Shown one piece after another: positions 56,340 to 64,000 of a DNA stretch of 64,000 nt. The position numbers and the translations under genes are program-made. Origin of the DNA: Actinophytocola oryzae (GTDB lineage Bacteria; Actinomycetota; Actinomycetes; Mycobacteriales; Pseudonocardiaceae). The stretch spans positions 186,001 through 250,000 of the forward strand of contig NZ_SOCP01000011.1 in assembly GCF_004364325.1 (NCBI RefSeq), read 5' to 3'. Position 1 is the stretch's first letter. The number at the start of each line of letters is the position of its first letter. The notes beneath the pieces were generated by a model. That model was not told where the DNA came from and did no database searches. It saw nothing but the letters and a program-made list of their open reading frames with translations.

Positions 56340-56446
56340 GCGTCGGACACGCTGACGTCAGAAAGGTGATACGGCGCCCGATGTGTCACGCGATCGGGGC
56401 ATGCGAGGCACGTCGCGGTCCAGCATCGGCGTGAGACGATAGGGGC

Positions 56447-57085
56447 ATGGCGGCCGAGCTGGGGATTCACGTACACGGGACGCCTGGCGAGATAGACGCC
56501 GGGAAGGTACTCGTGGGCCTTCGGCACGTCCTGGATCTGTTGAAGAGCATCGAGGACGTGACCGCACACGGACGGCCGGGGCGCAGCACGGGGTGGCGAT
56601 CAAGTTCACTCCCGAGTTGCTCGACTCCGTCACTGCCGCTCTCGGGAAGCGGATCGAGGCGAGCGGTGTCCTCCTCCGCTCACCGAACTGCTTGGAACGT
56701 GGGCGAGTGACGCGTCCTGACTCCTTCGACCTGGTCTACTTCGACAGCAACGTCTTCATCCGGTACATGCGACGCATGCCCGGATGGGAGCTGGTCGACC
56801 GGCTGATTCGTGCCGCCGAAGCCAACCAGTCGACCTGATGATCTTGCCGCTGCTGCTCGTCGAGTCAACCGCGCGACGGCGCTGAAGGCGCGGCAGCTCC
56901 TGCTCGCCAACGTCATCAAGGGCGGCACCTGCGACGCCATCCACTTGGCAGGTGCCATCGAACAGGAAGCCGACGTCTTCCTGACCTTCGACACCGACGA
57001 CTTCCCGGTCGGACAACGCGTCGAAGGTGTGTGGGTGGACGAGCCGTTCTTCCCCGGCGATGGGACCAACCTTTTCAACATGTAG
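56447..57085 (+). pseudogene. Broken toxin-antitoxin-like locus with PIN-domain remnants
   Basis: Three frame pieces look like decayed coding. Piece 1 (56447-about 56575) reads MAAELGIHVHGTPGEIDAGK and VLVGLRHVLDLLKSIED. Piece 2, in another frame (about 56585-56838), reads AIKFTPELLDSVTAALGKRI and then, from a possible GTG at 56707, DSFDLVYFDSNVFIRYMRRM, the start of a PIN toxin with its first metal Asp. Piece 3 (about 56860-57085) reads RATALKARQLLLANVIKGGT, CDAIHLAGAIEQEADVFLTF and DTDDFPVGQRVEGVWVDEP, the C-terminal half of a PIN domain. About 30 middle residues are missing and frames change twice, so no active toxin is expected. Confidence 0.7.
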
Positions 57086-57199
57086 CTCTGCTGTGCCCCA
57101 CGACCAGCATGCCGGCGGGCCGGCCGTGGAGGTGTTCGGGCAGTATGGCTGCGTGCCGTTCGTCGGCCGTTGTCTACCCGAAAGGGAGGCCGTGCCGAG

Positions 57200-57847
57200 A
57201 TGATCCGTGTGCTGATCGCCGACGACGAGGCGTTCACCAGGGCCGGGATCCGGGCCGTGTTGGCGGCCGAGCCCGAGTTCGAGGTCGTCGCGGAGGCCGG
57301 GGACGGGCGGGAGGCCGTCGAGTTGGTGGCCGCGCATCGGCCGGATGTCGTGCTGCTCGACATCCTCATGCCGGTGCTCGACGGGTTGGCCGCCGCGGCG
57401 GAGATCACCAGGACCGTGCCCGCGACCGGCGTCCTCATGCTCACGACGTTCTCCGCCGACGAGCACATTGCCGCCGCGCTCGGGGGTGGGGCGCGGGGAT
57501 TCCTGCTCAAGACCGGTGACCCCCTCGAGCTCTTCGCCGGCATCCGGGCGGTTGCCGGTGGGGCCGCGTTCCTGTCGCCCGCTGTCGCGCACCGGGTGAT
57601 CCAGCAGGTCGGCGGTGACCGCCTCGCCAGTTCGGCGCGGGCGCGGGCTCGTGTCGACTCGTTGACACCTCGGGAACGCGAAGTGCTCGCGCTGATCGGG
57701 GAAGGGCTGCCCAACGCGGAGATCGCGCGGCGGCTGCACATCGTGGAGGGCACGGTGAAGGTCTTCGTCACCTCCATCCTTCGGCGGCTCGAGGTCGCCA
57801 ACCGGGTTCAGGCGGCGATCGTCGCCTACGAGGCCGGGCTTGTGTGA
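57200..57847 (+). CDS. NarL/LuxR-type response regulator (orphan)
   Basis: The 215-residue protein MIRVLIADDEAFTRAGIRAV has a receiver domain with acidic pair DDE, phospho-acceptor Asp in PDVVLLDILMPVLDGLAAAA, switch Thr in GVLMLTTFSADEH and Lys in GFLLKTGDPLELF, followed by a LuxR HTH (SLTPREREVLALIGEGLPNA, EIARRLHIVEGTVKVFVTSI). No histidine kinase gene is nearby, so its partner must lie elsewhere. GGGAGG lies about eleven bases before ATG 57200; a longer GTG start at 57170 is possible. It converges with the antiporter gene across five bases. Confidence 0.93.
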   Translation: MIRVLIADDEAFTRAGIRAVLAAEPEFEVVAEAGDGREAVELVAAHRPDVVLLDILMPVLDGLAAAAEITRTVPATGVLMLTTFSADEHIAAALGGGARGFLLKTGDPLELFAGIRAVAGGAAFLSPAVAHRVIQQVGGDRLASSARARARVDSLTPREREVLALIGEGLPNAEIARRLHIVEGTVKVFVTSILRRLEVANRVQAAIVAYEAGLV

Positions 57848-57851
57848 CGGC

Positions 57852-59336
57852 TCAGTCCTTGCCGGTCTCGCCGCGCCAGCGGGCGAAGCGGCCTGCCCGG
57901 TCGACCGCGCGGATGCGTTGTTCCGTCACGTCGCGGGCCTGTTCGGTGGCCACGACCAGCAGCTGGTCCTTCTCCTGCAGGCGCATCGTCGGCGCGGGCG
58001 TGTGGCCGACGCCCTCGCGGACCAGCAGGCTCACGGTCGCGCCGATCGGCAGGCGCAGCTCACGCAGGTACACGCCGTGCATCCGGGAGTCGGCGGGCAC
58101 GGTGAAGGTCAGCAGCACCGCGCCCAGCTCGTCCAGTGGGGCGGCGTCGACGTCGACCTCGCGGGTCTCGCCCGTCTTCGCGAGTCCCAGCCATCTCGCG
58201 ACCAGTGGCAGAGTGCTGCCCTGGACGATCGTCAGCACGATGACCAGCACGAACACGGCGTCGACCAGCCGGTGCGCGCCGGGCACCCCCTCGGTGATCG
58301 GGATCATCGCGAGCACGATCGGCACCGCACCGCGCAGGCCCGCCCACGACAGGAAGGCCTGTTCCCGCCACGGCACGCGGAACGGCATCAGCGAGACCGC
58401 GACGGAGATGGGTCTCGCGAGCAGTGTGACCACCACGCCCGCGACCAGGCCGGGGACGACCGCGTCCAGGAGGCGGTTCGGTGACATGAAGAGTCCGAGC
58501 AGGACGAACAGGCCGATCTGGGACAGCCACCCGAGCCCCTCCGCGAAGGAGAGCGTGTCGTTGCGGTGTGGGAGCTTGGAGTTGCCCAGCACCAGCGCGG
58601 CGACGTAGGCGGCCAGCAGGCCCGACGCGTGGATGAACGCTCCTCCCGAGAACGCGAGGACGGAGACGGAGACCGTCGCGAGTGGATAGAGGCCCGTGGC
58701 GGGCAGGGCCGCGCGGCGCAGTGCGTGGCTGCCCAACCAGCCGAGACCCACGCCGACCAGTCCGCCGACCACCAGCTCGTAGATCGCCAGGAGCGGGTCC
58801 AGCCAGGTTGCCGTGCTGCCGGCCGCGAGGAGCACCACGACCAGGTAGGCCGCCGCGTCGTTCATGCCGGACTCGAGCTCCAGGGCACCCGCCAGCCGCC
58901 TGCTGACCGAGAGGTTGCGCAGGACGCTGAAGACGGCCGCGGCATCCGTCGAGGCGAGGACCGCGCCCCAGAGAAGCGCGAAACGCCAGTCGAGGCCGAG
59001 AACCAGGTGCAGGCCGGCACCGGTGACGGCGATGCTCACCGCGACGGCCACAGTGGACAGAACGACGCCGGGCCAGAACGACTCGCGGACCTCCGACCAG
59101 CGCGTGGTCAGCCCGCCCTCGGTGAGGATGAGGACCAGCGCCGCGAGCCCGAGCGACTCGGTCAGCGCGGCGTTCTCGAACTCGATCCCGATGCCGCCCT
59201 CGCCGAGCAGGACACCGATGGCGAGGTAGAGCACGAGAGACGGGAACCCGAGCCGCACCGAGACCCGCACGGCCAGCACCGAGACCAACAGGACGGCGGC
59301 GACGGCCCCGAGCACGACCGACAACTCCTGGGCCAC
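57852..59336 (-). CDS. CPA1-type cation/proton antiporter with TrkA-C domain
   Basis: The 494-residue protein VAQELSVVLGAVAAVLLVSV has about 12 hydrophobic helices, the ion-binding ASTDAAAVFSVLRNL and LESGMNDAAAYLVVVLLA segments (ND and STDAA motifs of the NhaP/CvrA branch) and SWAGLRGAVPIVLAMI. The C-terminal 110 residues form a TrkA-C (RCK_C) regulatory domain (DELGAVLLTFTVPADSRMHG, LRLPIGATVSLLVREG). It exchanges K+ or Na+ for protons. GGAGGAAG lies five bases before GTG 59336, fixing the start inside a longer open frame. Confidence 0.93.
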   Translation of the reverse strand: MAQELSVVLGAVAAVLLVSVLAVRVSVRLGFPSLVLYLAIGVLLGEGGIGIEFENAALTESLGLAALVLILTEGGLTTRWSEVRESFWPGVVLSTVAVAVSIAVTGAGLHLVLGLDWRFALLWGAVLASTDAAAVFSVLRNLSVSRRLAGALELESGMNDAAAYLVVVLLAAGSTATWLDPLLAIYELVVGGLVGVGLGWLGSHALRRAALPATGLYPLATVSVSVLAFSGGAFIHASGLLAAYVAALVLGNSKLPHRNDTLSFAEGLGWLSQIGLFVLLGLFMSPNRLLDAVVPGLVAGVVVTLLARPISVAVSLMPFRVPWREQAFLSWAGLRGAVPIVLAMIPITEGVPGAHRLVDAVFVLVIVLTIVQGSTLPLVARWLGLAKTGETREVDVDAAPLDELGAVLLTFTVPADSRMHGVYLRELRLPIGATVSLLVREGVGHTPAPTMRLQEKDQLLVVATEQARDVTEQRIRAVDRAGRFARWRGETGKD

Positions 59337-59561
59337 ACCTTCCTCCTGCACATGGTCGATTCGGAGATACCCGACGAAAAAACCTAGCGCGATCCACCTC
59401 CCCGCGACACACGAGTGGTCGACATCATCACCCCGTTCGCGGCGGGAATGGTTACGACGCAAGCGCTCGCCCGGTTACGGCCCCCGTCACCGTCGGTGGT
59501 CCGTGAGATCATGGAACCGGGGGCCGGAGGCCAAACCGGACCATGGCGCGTGGAGGTTCCG

Positions 59562-60572
59562 GTGGCACGGTTCGAGGATCGGTTCCCTCCCTTACCCGGC
59601 CATCCCCCTCGCCTCGAACAGCCGTCCGCCACGGCCTGGCGGGGCTCGACCGTCCGCGTCGCGCTCGGCGTCGCCGCGGCGGTCGTGGTGGTGTTCGCCG
59701 CGCTGTTCCTCCCCCGGCTGCTGCTCGACTGGGACCTCGCGGGCGCGACCACCCCGGACCGCGCGCGGGCCGTCAACGACGTCCGTGCCGGCGTGCTGCA
59801 GGCGGTCGGCGGGCTCGTGGTGGTGATCGGCGCGGCCCTCACCTGGCGGCAGGTGCAGGTCAGCCGCGCCGGTCAGGTCACGGACGCGTTCGCCGGCGCC
59901 ATCACCCACCTCGGCGATCCGGAGGAGAGCGTCCGCCTCGGCGGGATCTACGCCCTCGAACGGATCGCCCGCACCTCCAGGGCAGACCGGCAGGCCGTTG
60001 ACGAGGTCCTGTGCCTGTTCGTCAAGCGACGGGCCGTCACCGGGCAGCGCGAGACCGACGTCAACGTCGCCCTTCTCGTCCTCGGGCGGCGTGCCGGACG
60101 GACGCCGCTCGTCCTCGACCGCGTCCAGGCGCCCGACGTCCGGTTGCGGTTCGCGCGGCTCGCGGGAACCGACCTGCACTTCGCCGACCTCTCCTCGGCC
60201 GTCCTGTTCGGCGCCGACCTGGCGGGTGCCGACATGAGCGGGGTCAACCTCCGGGCGGCCACGCTGATCGACGCCTCCCTGCACCAGGCCGACCTCCGGG
60301 ACGCGGACCTCGCCGGGGTCCTCGCGAGCAATGTCGATCTTCGGGCCGCCGACCTGTCCAGAGCGGACCTCACCGGCGCGCACCTCGACCGCGCCCGGCT
60401 CGAACAGGCGGACCTTCGCGGCGCCCTCCTCACCGGAGCCGAGCTCGACGGTGCCACGCTCGCCGGGGCGGTGGTCGACGACGACACCGCGTGGCCGGAA
60501 GGGTTCACGCCCGCCGGGGTCGTCCGCACGGACCTGCCCCTGCGTCCGAGGACCTACGGGGAGGCGACATGA
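59562..60572 (+). CDS. Membrane-anchored pentapeptide repeat protein
   Basis: The 336-residue protein VARFEDRFPPLPGHPPRLEQ has two hydrophobic helices (VRVALGVAAAVVVVFAALFL and VLQAVGGLVVVIGAALTWRQ), a conserved linker GGIYALERIARTSRADRQAV, DEVLCLFVKRR, and about 110 residues of A(D/N)LxX repeats (GTDLHFADLSSAVLFGADLA, HQADLRDADLAGVLASNVDL) that would form a right-handed quadrilateral helix. GGAGG at five bases selects GTG 59562 over earlier starts. Function of this actinomycete type is unknown. Its TGA overlaps the ATG of a 36-codon frame. The 59337-59561 gap holds only promoter space. Confidence 0.9.
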   Translation: MARFEDRFPPLPGHPPRLEQPSATAWRGSTVRVALGVAAAVVVVFAALFLPRLLLDWDLAGATTPDRARAVNDVRAGVLQAVGGLVVVIGAALTWRQVQVSRAGQVTDAFAGAITHLGDPEESVRLGGIYALERIARTSRADRQAVDEVLCLFVKRRAVTGQRETDVNVALLVLGRRAGRTPLVLDRVQAPDVRLRFARLAGTDLHFADLSSAVLFGADLAGADMSGVNLRAATLIDASLHQADLRDADLAGVLASNVDLRAADLSRADLTGAHLDRARLEQADLRGALLTGAELDGATLAGAVVDDDTAWPEGFTPAGVVRTDLPLRPRTYGEAT

Positions 60573-60679
60573 ACGCGGCCTGCGAAGCGAACCACCGGAA
60601 TCCAGGCCGACACCTCGACCGGTGCAGCGGAGCCCGCGGAGCGTTCCGGCGCCACGTAGCGGACGAGGAGGCGGCGTGA
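60569..60679 (+). CDS. 36-residue junction peptide frame, copy 1
   Basis: ATG 60569 overlaps the pentapeptide gene's stop (ATGA), and its own TGA overlaps the next small frame's GTG (GTGA). It begins MNAACEANHRNPGRHLDR and ends CSGARGAFRRHVADEEAA. Compared with copy 2 it lacks four residues (GGRR) in the middle, a 12-base in-frame deletion, and differs at a few codons near the start, while the last 45 bases are almost identical. The ADEEAA end also carries GAGGAGG, usable as a ribosome site for the next frame. Confidence 0.6.
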   Translation: MNAACEANHRNPGRHLDRCSGARGAFRRHVADEEAA

Positions 60680-60798
60680 GCGCAGCCTGCGAAGCGAACC
60701 AACGATATTCAGGCCGACACCTCGACCGCGGAGGGCGCCGGTGCAGCGGAGCCCGCGGAGCGTTCCGGCGCCACGTAGCGGACGAGGTGTTGGCGTGA
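60676..60798 (+). CDS. 40-residue junction peptide frame, copy 2
   Basis: GTG 60676 overlaps the previous stop and the TGA at 60796 overlaps the GTG of the DUF167 gene (GTGA). It begins VSAACEANQRYSGRHLDRGG and ends RRCSGARGAFRRHVADEVLA. It aligns end to end with the frame at 45907-46029 on the other strand, 15 kb away. Conservation of length, of CSGARGAFRRH and of both coupling overlaps argues that this is an element adapted to operon junctions. Confidence 0.6.
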   Translation: MSAACEANQRYSGRHLDRGGRRCSGARGAFRRHVADEVLA

Positions 60799-61049
60799 GG
60801 TTCGCGGTCCGCGTGAAGCCCGGCGCCAGGCGGGAGGCCGTCGGCGGCAGGCACGGGGACGCGCTCGTCGTCGCGGTCGCCGCGCCTCCTGTCGACGGGA
60901 AGGCCAACGAGGCCGTGCGCAGGGCCCTCGCCACGGCGTTCGGCGTGCGCAGGCAGGACGTCGTGATCGTCGCCGGTGATCGGGGTCGGGACAAGGTCGT
61001 CGAGCTGCCCGACGCACCAGAACGGCTGCGGGAACTGCTCAGAGGCTGA
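60795..61049 (+). CDS. DUF167 (YggU-like) protein
   Basis: The 84-residue protein MRFAVRVKPGARREAVGGRH matches the small DUF167/YggU family: VKPGARR at the start, APPVDGKANEAVRRALATAF in the middle and VVIVAGDRGRDKVVELPDAP. Structure of the family is known but function is not; it is found in all domains of life. GTG 60795 overlaps the stop of the preceding small frame. Its 3' end overlaps that of the convergent Pip/YhgE gene by 11 bases. It is the last gene of the pentapeptide-small frame-small frame chain. Confidence 0.92.
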   Translation: MRFAVRVKPGARREAVGGRHGDALVVAVAAPPVDGKANEAVRRALATAFGVRRQDVVIVAGDRGRDKVVELPDAPERLRELLRG

Positions 61050-62979
61050 GGTCCGGCTTCAGCTTCGCGATCGTCCACTCGCGTTCGCGGTGTACCACGA
61101 GCGTCGTCAGCGCCAGTGCCACGAGCAGGAAACCCGCCAGTACCAACGCGTCCCGCACCAGGTGGGCGGTGTTGCCACCCGTGGTCGTCACCCGAAGGCC
61201 GTCCACGAAGTACGTCATCGGCAGCACCCAGTGCAGCGCCCGGAAGAAGCCCGGCAGCGTCTCGTACGGATACGTGCCGGCACACGCGGTCAGCTGCAGC
61301 AGCAACAACACCAGCACCACCGCGCTCGCCACACCGCCGAGCCACGTCCGGAACAGGTGCGCGATCGCCGTGAAGGCGGCCGCGGCCAGCACCACGAGGC
61401 CGATCATCGCCCACGCCAGCGTCGGGTCCAGGCCGAGGAACACGTCCAGCACCAGGAACAGCACCAGGCCACCGACGACACAGCACGTCGCCGCGGGGAG
61501 CCAGCCCGCGAGCGCCACCGTCACGTCACCCGCCCGCGACGCCAGGGCCCGCGCCGAGATCGGGCGCAGGATCAGGAATGCCGTGATGCCGAAGACCACC
61601 AGTGCGATCGCGAAGAAGAACGGGGTCAGGCCGCGCCCGTAGGTCACCGCGGGGTGGAGGTTCTCCGTCGCCACGTCCACCGGCGACGCCAGGGTCGCGG
61701 CGTTGGTCTTCTTCTGGTCGTCGGACAGGACGGGGATCCTGGTCTCGGCGTCCGACAGGCCCGACGCCAGCGACGCCGCGCCAGAGGACAGCTTCGCCAC
61801 GCCGTCGTGCAGGGAGGTCGCGCCGGTCGCCGCCGTGCCGAGGCCGTCGTCCAGCTGTGCCGCGCCGGACGCGACCTGCTTGGCACCCGAGTCCAGCTGC
61901 GAGATCTGCGTCGCCGCGCCGCGGACCTCCGACTGGAGGCGGGGCGCGTCCGCCGCGAGCTGCTGCGCGTGCGCGTTCACGGACGCGGTCGTCGTCCTCA
62001 GCGCCGTCGCCGACGCGTCGACCTGGTTCGCGAAGCCCGCCGCCTGGCCGGTCACCCGCACCAGCTCCTGGTAGCCGGGGTCGGCCTGCAGCTCGGGATG
62101 TGCCTGTCCCACCGCGGTCACCCGGCTCTGCACCGAGTCGGCGCCGCCAGCCACGGTGTCGGCCGTCTGCGCGGCCGCGCCGGCCAGTGAGTCCGCCGCC
62201 GACGCCGCGGTAGCCGCGTCCTGGGTGAAGGACGGCAGCGCGTCCGCGATCGTGTTCGCGGCGGGCACCACCACGTTGGCGATCGCCGAGACGCCGTCGG
62301 AGACCTGTTGTGCGCCGGGCGCGAGCTCGTCCGCGCCAGCCTTCAGGTCACCGATGCCGCTCGCCAGGGTCGCGCTGCCCTGCTCGGCGGTCGCGGCGCC
62401 GTCCCGCAGCTGTCCGGCTCCGTCGGCGGCCTGGTGGATGCCGGCACGCAGGCTCTCGAGGTTGTCGAACACCGACTGGAAGTACGCGCTGACGGCCGCC
62501 GCGCTGATCTTGTTCTCCAGGGACGCCTGCACGGTCTGCGCCATCTTGCCGACGATGTAGCCGTTGGCGTCGTCGAGCGTGATCAGCATGCGGGCACGCT
62601 GGGGTGTCGCCTCCGCGCCGCTCGCGAGCTTGCGGGAGAAGTCTCGGGGCACGGAGATCTGGAAGTAGTAGTCGGTGTCGTGCACGCCGCGGGCCGCCTC
62701 CGCGCGGTCGACGAAGTGCCAGTCGAAGATCCGGTCCTTCCTCAGCTCGTCCACGAAGAGCTTCCCGGCGTCGACCTGCTGGCCGTTGACCGTGACGGCG
62801 CGGTCCTCGTTCACCACCGCGACCGGGATCTGGTCGAGCCTGCCGTACGGGTCCCAGTTGGACCACAGGTACAGCCCGCCGTACAGCAGCGGCACCAGCA
62901 CGACGAACGCGAGCGCCAGACGCTGCAGTGGGGTGCGGAACCGCTTGATCTCGAACCAGGCCAACCTAAACGGCGCCAC
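61039..62979 (-). CDS. YhgE/Pip family membrane protein
   Basis: The 646-residue protein VAPFRLAWFEIKRFRTPLQR has one N-terminal helix (LALAFVVLVPLLYGGLYLW) leading to IPVAVVNEDRAVTVNGQQVD, a long extracellular helical region with repeated DG/GA-rich coiled segments (QLRDGAATAEQGSATLASGI, GAQQVSDGVSAIANVV), and five C-terminal helices (FFFAIALVVFGITAFLILRP onward). This is the Pip/YhgE (phage-infection-protein) and ABC-2 layout related to the ESX-like and YukC-associated exporters. GTG 62979 has AAGGG at six bases and overlaps the ABC gene's end by 14 bases. Substrate unknown. Confidence 0.93.
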   Translation of the reverse strand: MAPFRLAWFEIKRFRTPLQRLALAFVVLVPLLYGGLYLWSNWDPYGRLDQIPVAVVNEDRAVTVNGQQVDAGKLFVDELRKDRIFDWHFVDRAEAARGVHDTDYYFQISVPRDFSRKLASGAEATPQRARMLITLDDANGYIVGKMAQTVQASLENKISAAAVSAYFQSVFDNLESLRAGIHQAADGAGQLRDGAATAEQGSATLASGIGDLKAGADELAPGAQQVSDGVSAIANVVVPAANTIADALPSFTQDAATAASAADSLAGAAAQTADTVAGGADSVQSRVTAVGQAHPELQADPGYQELVRVTGQAAGFANQVDASATALRTTTASVNAHAQQLAADAPRLQSEVRGAATQISQLDSGAKQVASGAAQLDDGLGTAATGATSLHDGVAKLSSGAASLASGLSDAETRIPVLSDDQKKTNAATLASPVDVATENLHPAVTYGRGLTPFFFAIALVVFGITAFLILRPISARALASRAGDVTVALAGWLPAATCCVVGGLVLFLVLDVFLGLDPTLAWAMIGLVVLAAAAFTAIAHLFRTWLGGVASAVVLVLLLLQLTACAGTYPYETLPGFFRALHWVLPMTYFVDGLRVTTTGGNTAHLVRDALVLAGFLLVALALTTLVVHREREWTIAKLKPDLSL

Positions 62980-63580
62980 TGAGGTCCCTTCCGAGGTCGC
63001 ACACGAGCACGCCGTCGGCGAGACCCGCGTCGGTCGTGCTCGACACGACGGTGATGCCGGCATCGGCGACGGCGGCCAGCGCGGCCCAGACGCGGCGTTG
63101 CTGTTCCTGGGTGGTGCGGGTGTCGACGTCGTCGAGCACGACGGCGGCCGGGCGGGCGGAGATGGCGAGCGCGAGGGCGAACAGCGTCGCGTCGTCCTGC
63201 GCGAGGTCGCCGACGACCGTGGTGCCGTCGAGGTCGACGCCGACGAGTTCCTCCGCCCAGCCGGGATCCGCGCCGCGGTGGAGCAGGCCGGCCTCGCGGC
63301 GGTGGTCGCCGACGGTCAGGTCCGGGTCCAGCTCGACGGCGCCGGTGGCACGGGCGACCGTGACCTCGCGGCGGAGGGCCGATCGGCTGGTGGCGTCGCC
63401 GACACGCAGCTCGCCCGCGGTCGGGCGCGCGCGGCCGGCGAGGGTGAGGAGGAGCATGGTGCGGCCACTGCCTGCCGGTCCGGCGACGGCGGCCACGGAG
63501 CCCGGCGGCAGCGTGAGGTCGACGTCCCGGTACACCCAGCCCCGGCGGGTGCGCAGGCCCAAGCCCGTCGCCTCGATCAC
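62966..63580 (-). CDS. Degenerate ABC ATPase partner of the Pip/YhgE protein
   Basis: The 204-residue protein VIEATGLGLRTRRGWVYRDV is an ABC nucleotide-binding-domain protein with altered motifs: Walker A is GPAGSGRTM (Lys replaced by Arg), the signature position reads GDLAQDDATLFALALAISAR in place of LSGGQ, and Walker B is AAVVLDDVDTRTT with Asp where Glu is usual. Hydrolysis may be weak or absent. I recall the Arg variant in similar actinomycete genes beside YhgE proteins. GTG 63580 follows GGGGAGG. The operon is divergent from a TetR gene that probably controls it. Confidence 0.82.
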   Translation of the reverse strand: MIEATGLGLRTRRGWVYRDVDLTLPPGSVAAVAGPAGSGRTMLLLTLAGRARPTAGELRVGDATSRSALRREVTVARATGAVELDPDLTVGDHRREAGLLHRGADPGWAEELVGVDLDGTTVVGDLAQDDATLFALALAISARPAAVVLDDVDTRTTQEQQRRVWAALAAVADAGITVVSSTTDAGLADGVLVCDLGRDLSGAV

Positions 63581-63593
63581 ACGACCTCCCCAA

Positions 63594-63626
63594 AATATAC
63601 ATTCCCGTATCCGATACGACAATGTA
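63594..63626. promoter_or_regulatory. Operator palindrome and overlapping divergent promoters
   Basis: A nested palindrome spans 63598-63626: TACATT, two bases, CGTATC, one central C, GATACG, two bases, AATGTA; all 12 arm pairs match. On the minus strand TTGTCG (63622-63617) and TATATT (63599-63594), 17 bases apart, form the ABC operon promoter. On the plus strand TTCCCG (63602-63607) and TACTCT (63625-63630), also 17 apart, would start tetR transcription at its ATG. Confidence 0.8.
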
Positions 63627-63637
63627 CTCTTGGGGGT

Positions 63638-64000
63638 ATGGGTCAGCCAGTTCAGACAGCGGAGAGCGCCGCCACCCGACCACTGTCCCGCAAACGGCGA
63701 CAGACGCAAGCCCGCTTACTGGATGCTGCCTTAGACGCGTTCGCGGAGCGAGGATTTCACGGCACTTCGGTCGAAGAAGTCTGTGAACGGGCGGGATTCA
63801 GCCGAGGTGCTTTCTACAGCAACTACTCCTCGAAGACGGAGCTGCTGATCGCCCTGTACTACCGCCAGTCGGAACGGGTGTTGGCGGCGCTGGACAAGTA
63901 CGCGCTACCCGCGGCGAGGACCGCGGACGGCGACTTCGCGACGATGGTCACCGAGACCCTGACGTCGGTGCCCCACGACCGGCGCTGGTTCCTCGTCAAC
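63638..64000 (+). CDS. TetR family regulator (partial)
   Basis: The frame starts at ATG 63638 and runs off the right edge with 121 codons present and no stop. It reads MGQPVQTAESAATRPLSRKR, then the TetR HTH ARLLDAALDAFAERGFHGTS, VEEVCERAGFSRGAFYSNYS and SKTELLIALYYRQ, followed by the start of the ligand domain. The GAFYSNYSSK variant of the recognition region is typical of regulators of membrane proteins and exporters. It is divergent from the Pip/YhgE ABC pair, with a palindrome covering both promoters. The -10 ends seven bases before ATG, so the message is probably leaderless. Confidence 0.93.
   Translation, partial: MGQPVQTAESAATRPLSRKRRQTQARLLDAALDAFAERGFHGTSVEEVCERAGFSRGAFYSNYSSKTELLIALYYRQSERVLAALDKYALPAARTADGDFATMVTETLTSVPHDRRWFLVN

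Overview
The window reads as chromosomal DNA of a high-GC actinomycete of the order Pseudonocardiales (Lentzea/Saccharothrix/Amycolatopsis-like; genus not fixed by the sequence). Support: strong GC bias at third codon positions, many GTG starts and ATGA/GTGA gene overlaps, a bifunctional PriA in place of separate HisA and TrpF, an actinobacterial SAM-IV riboswitch, BsaP beside biotin synthase, an F420-type PPOX protein, and gene order recalling the Mycobacterium tuberculosis Rv1535-Rv1606 region (lspA/rluD, dnaE1, bio genes, Rv1590/Rv1591-like genes, nadABC with a Nudix regulator, his genes). No rRNA or tRNA gene was recognised.

Layout. 1-15.2 kb: a dispersed leftward histidine locus, hisDCB (12.1-15.2 kb), hisH-priA (8.3-9.7 kb) and a partial hisF at the left edge. 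It is interrupted by a split transketolase with a divergent soxR-like gene, and by a block holding an ABC-2 exporter, GntR, an inositol-monophosphatase-like gene, a Rossmann reductase, LysR, a secreted protein and TetR. 15.4-21.8 kb: a secreted carboxypeptidase, a peptide-binding lipoprotein coupled to a PLP enzyme, a nitrilase-family amidase and a P450. 21.9-27.4 kb: nadABC with divergent nrtR, a LON-domain protein and a DUF2567-type membrane protein. 27.5-31.3 kb: bioA, bioD, bioB and bsaP, with no bioF, plus a glutaredoxin-like gene. 31.3-35.1 kb: an oxidoreductase with a divergent GlxA-type regulator, then a secreted phosphodiester-glycosidase-like protein. 35.3-40.0 kb: dnaE with a 381-residue intein in its PHP domain. 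40-45 kb: a kinase-like protein, OsmC, GNAT, DUF6891, LysE and a quinone reductase with its TetR. 44.9-50.5 kb: a complete sugar/phosphodiester-type ABC importer preceded by a PHP phosphoesterase. 50.6-56.3 kb: a HTH/Pro-Gln-rich protein, rluD-type synthase, lspA, a SAM-riboswitch-controlled cysteine-desulfurase-like gene and sthA. 56.4-64 kb: a broken PIN-toxin locus, a response regulator, a cation/proton antiporter, a pentapeptide protein, DUF167, and a Pip/YhgE ABC pair with a divergent TetR cut by the right edge.

Regulation and repeats carry the most unusual signals. A family of 36-40 codon reading frames sits exactly in stop/start overlaps between operon genes (three clear members and one diverged). 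Sixteen hairpin repeats (GAAGG-N3-CCTTC), arranged at 30-bp spacing, lie just 3' of genes. A second repeat with a 30-bp period extends the N-terminus of hisC at its overlap with hisD. Several divergent promoters carry convincing operators: two SoxR-box-like sites 31 bp apart, two identical-architecture TetR sites, a long palindrome before the last TetR gene, and an inverted repeat touching the nrtR start codon.
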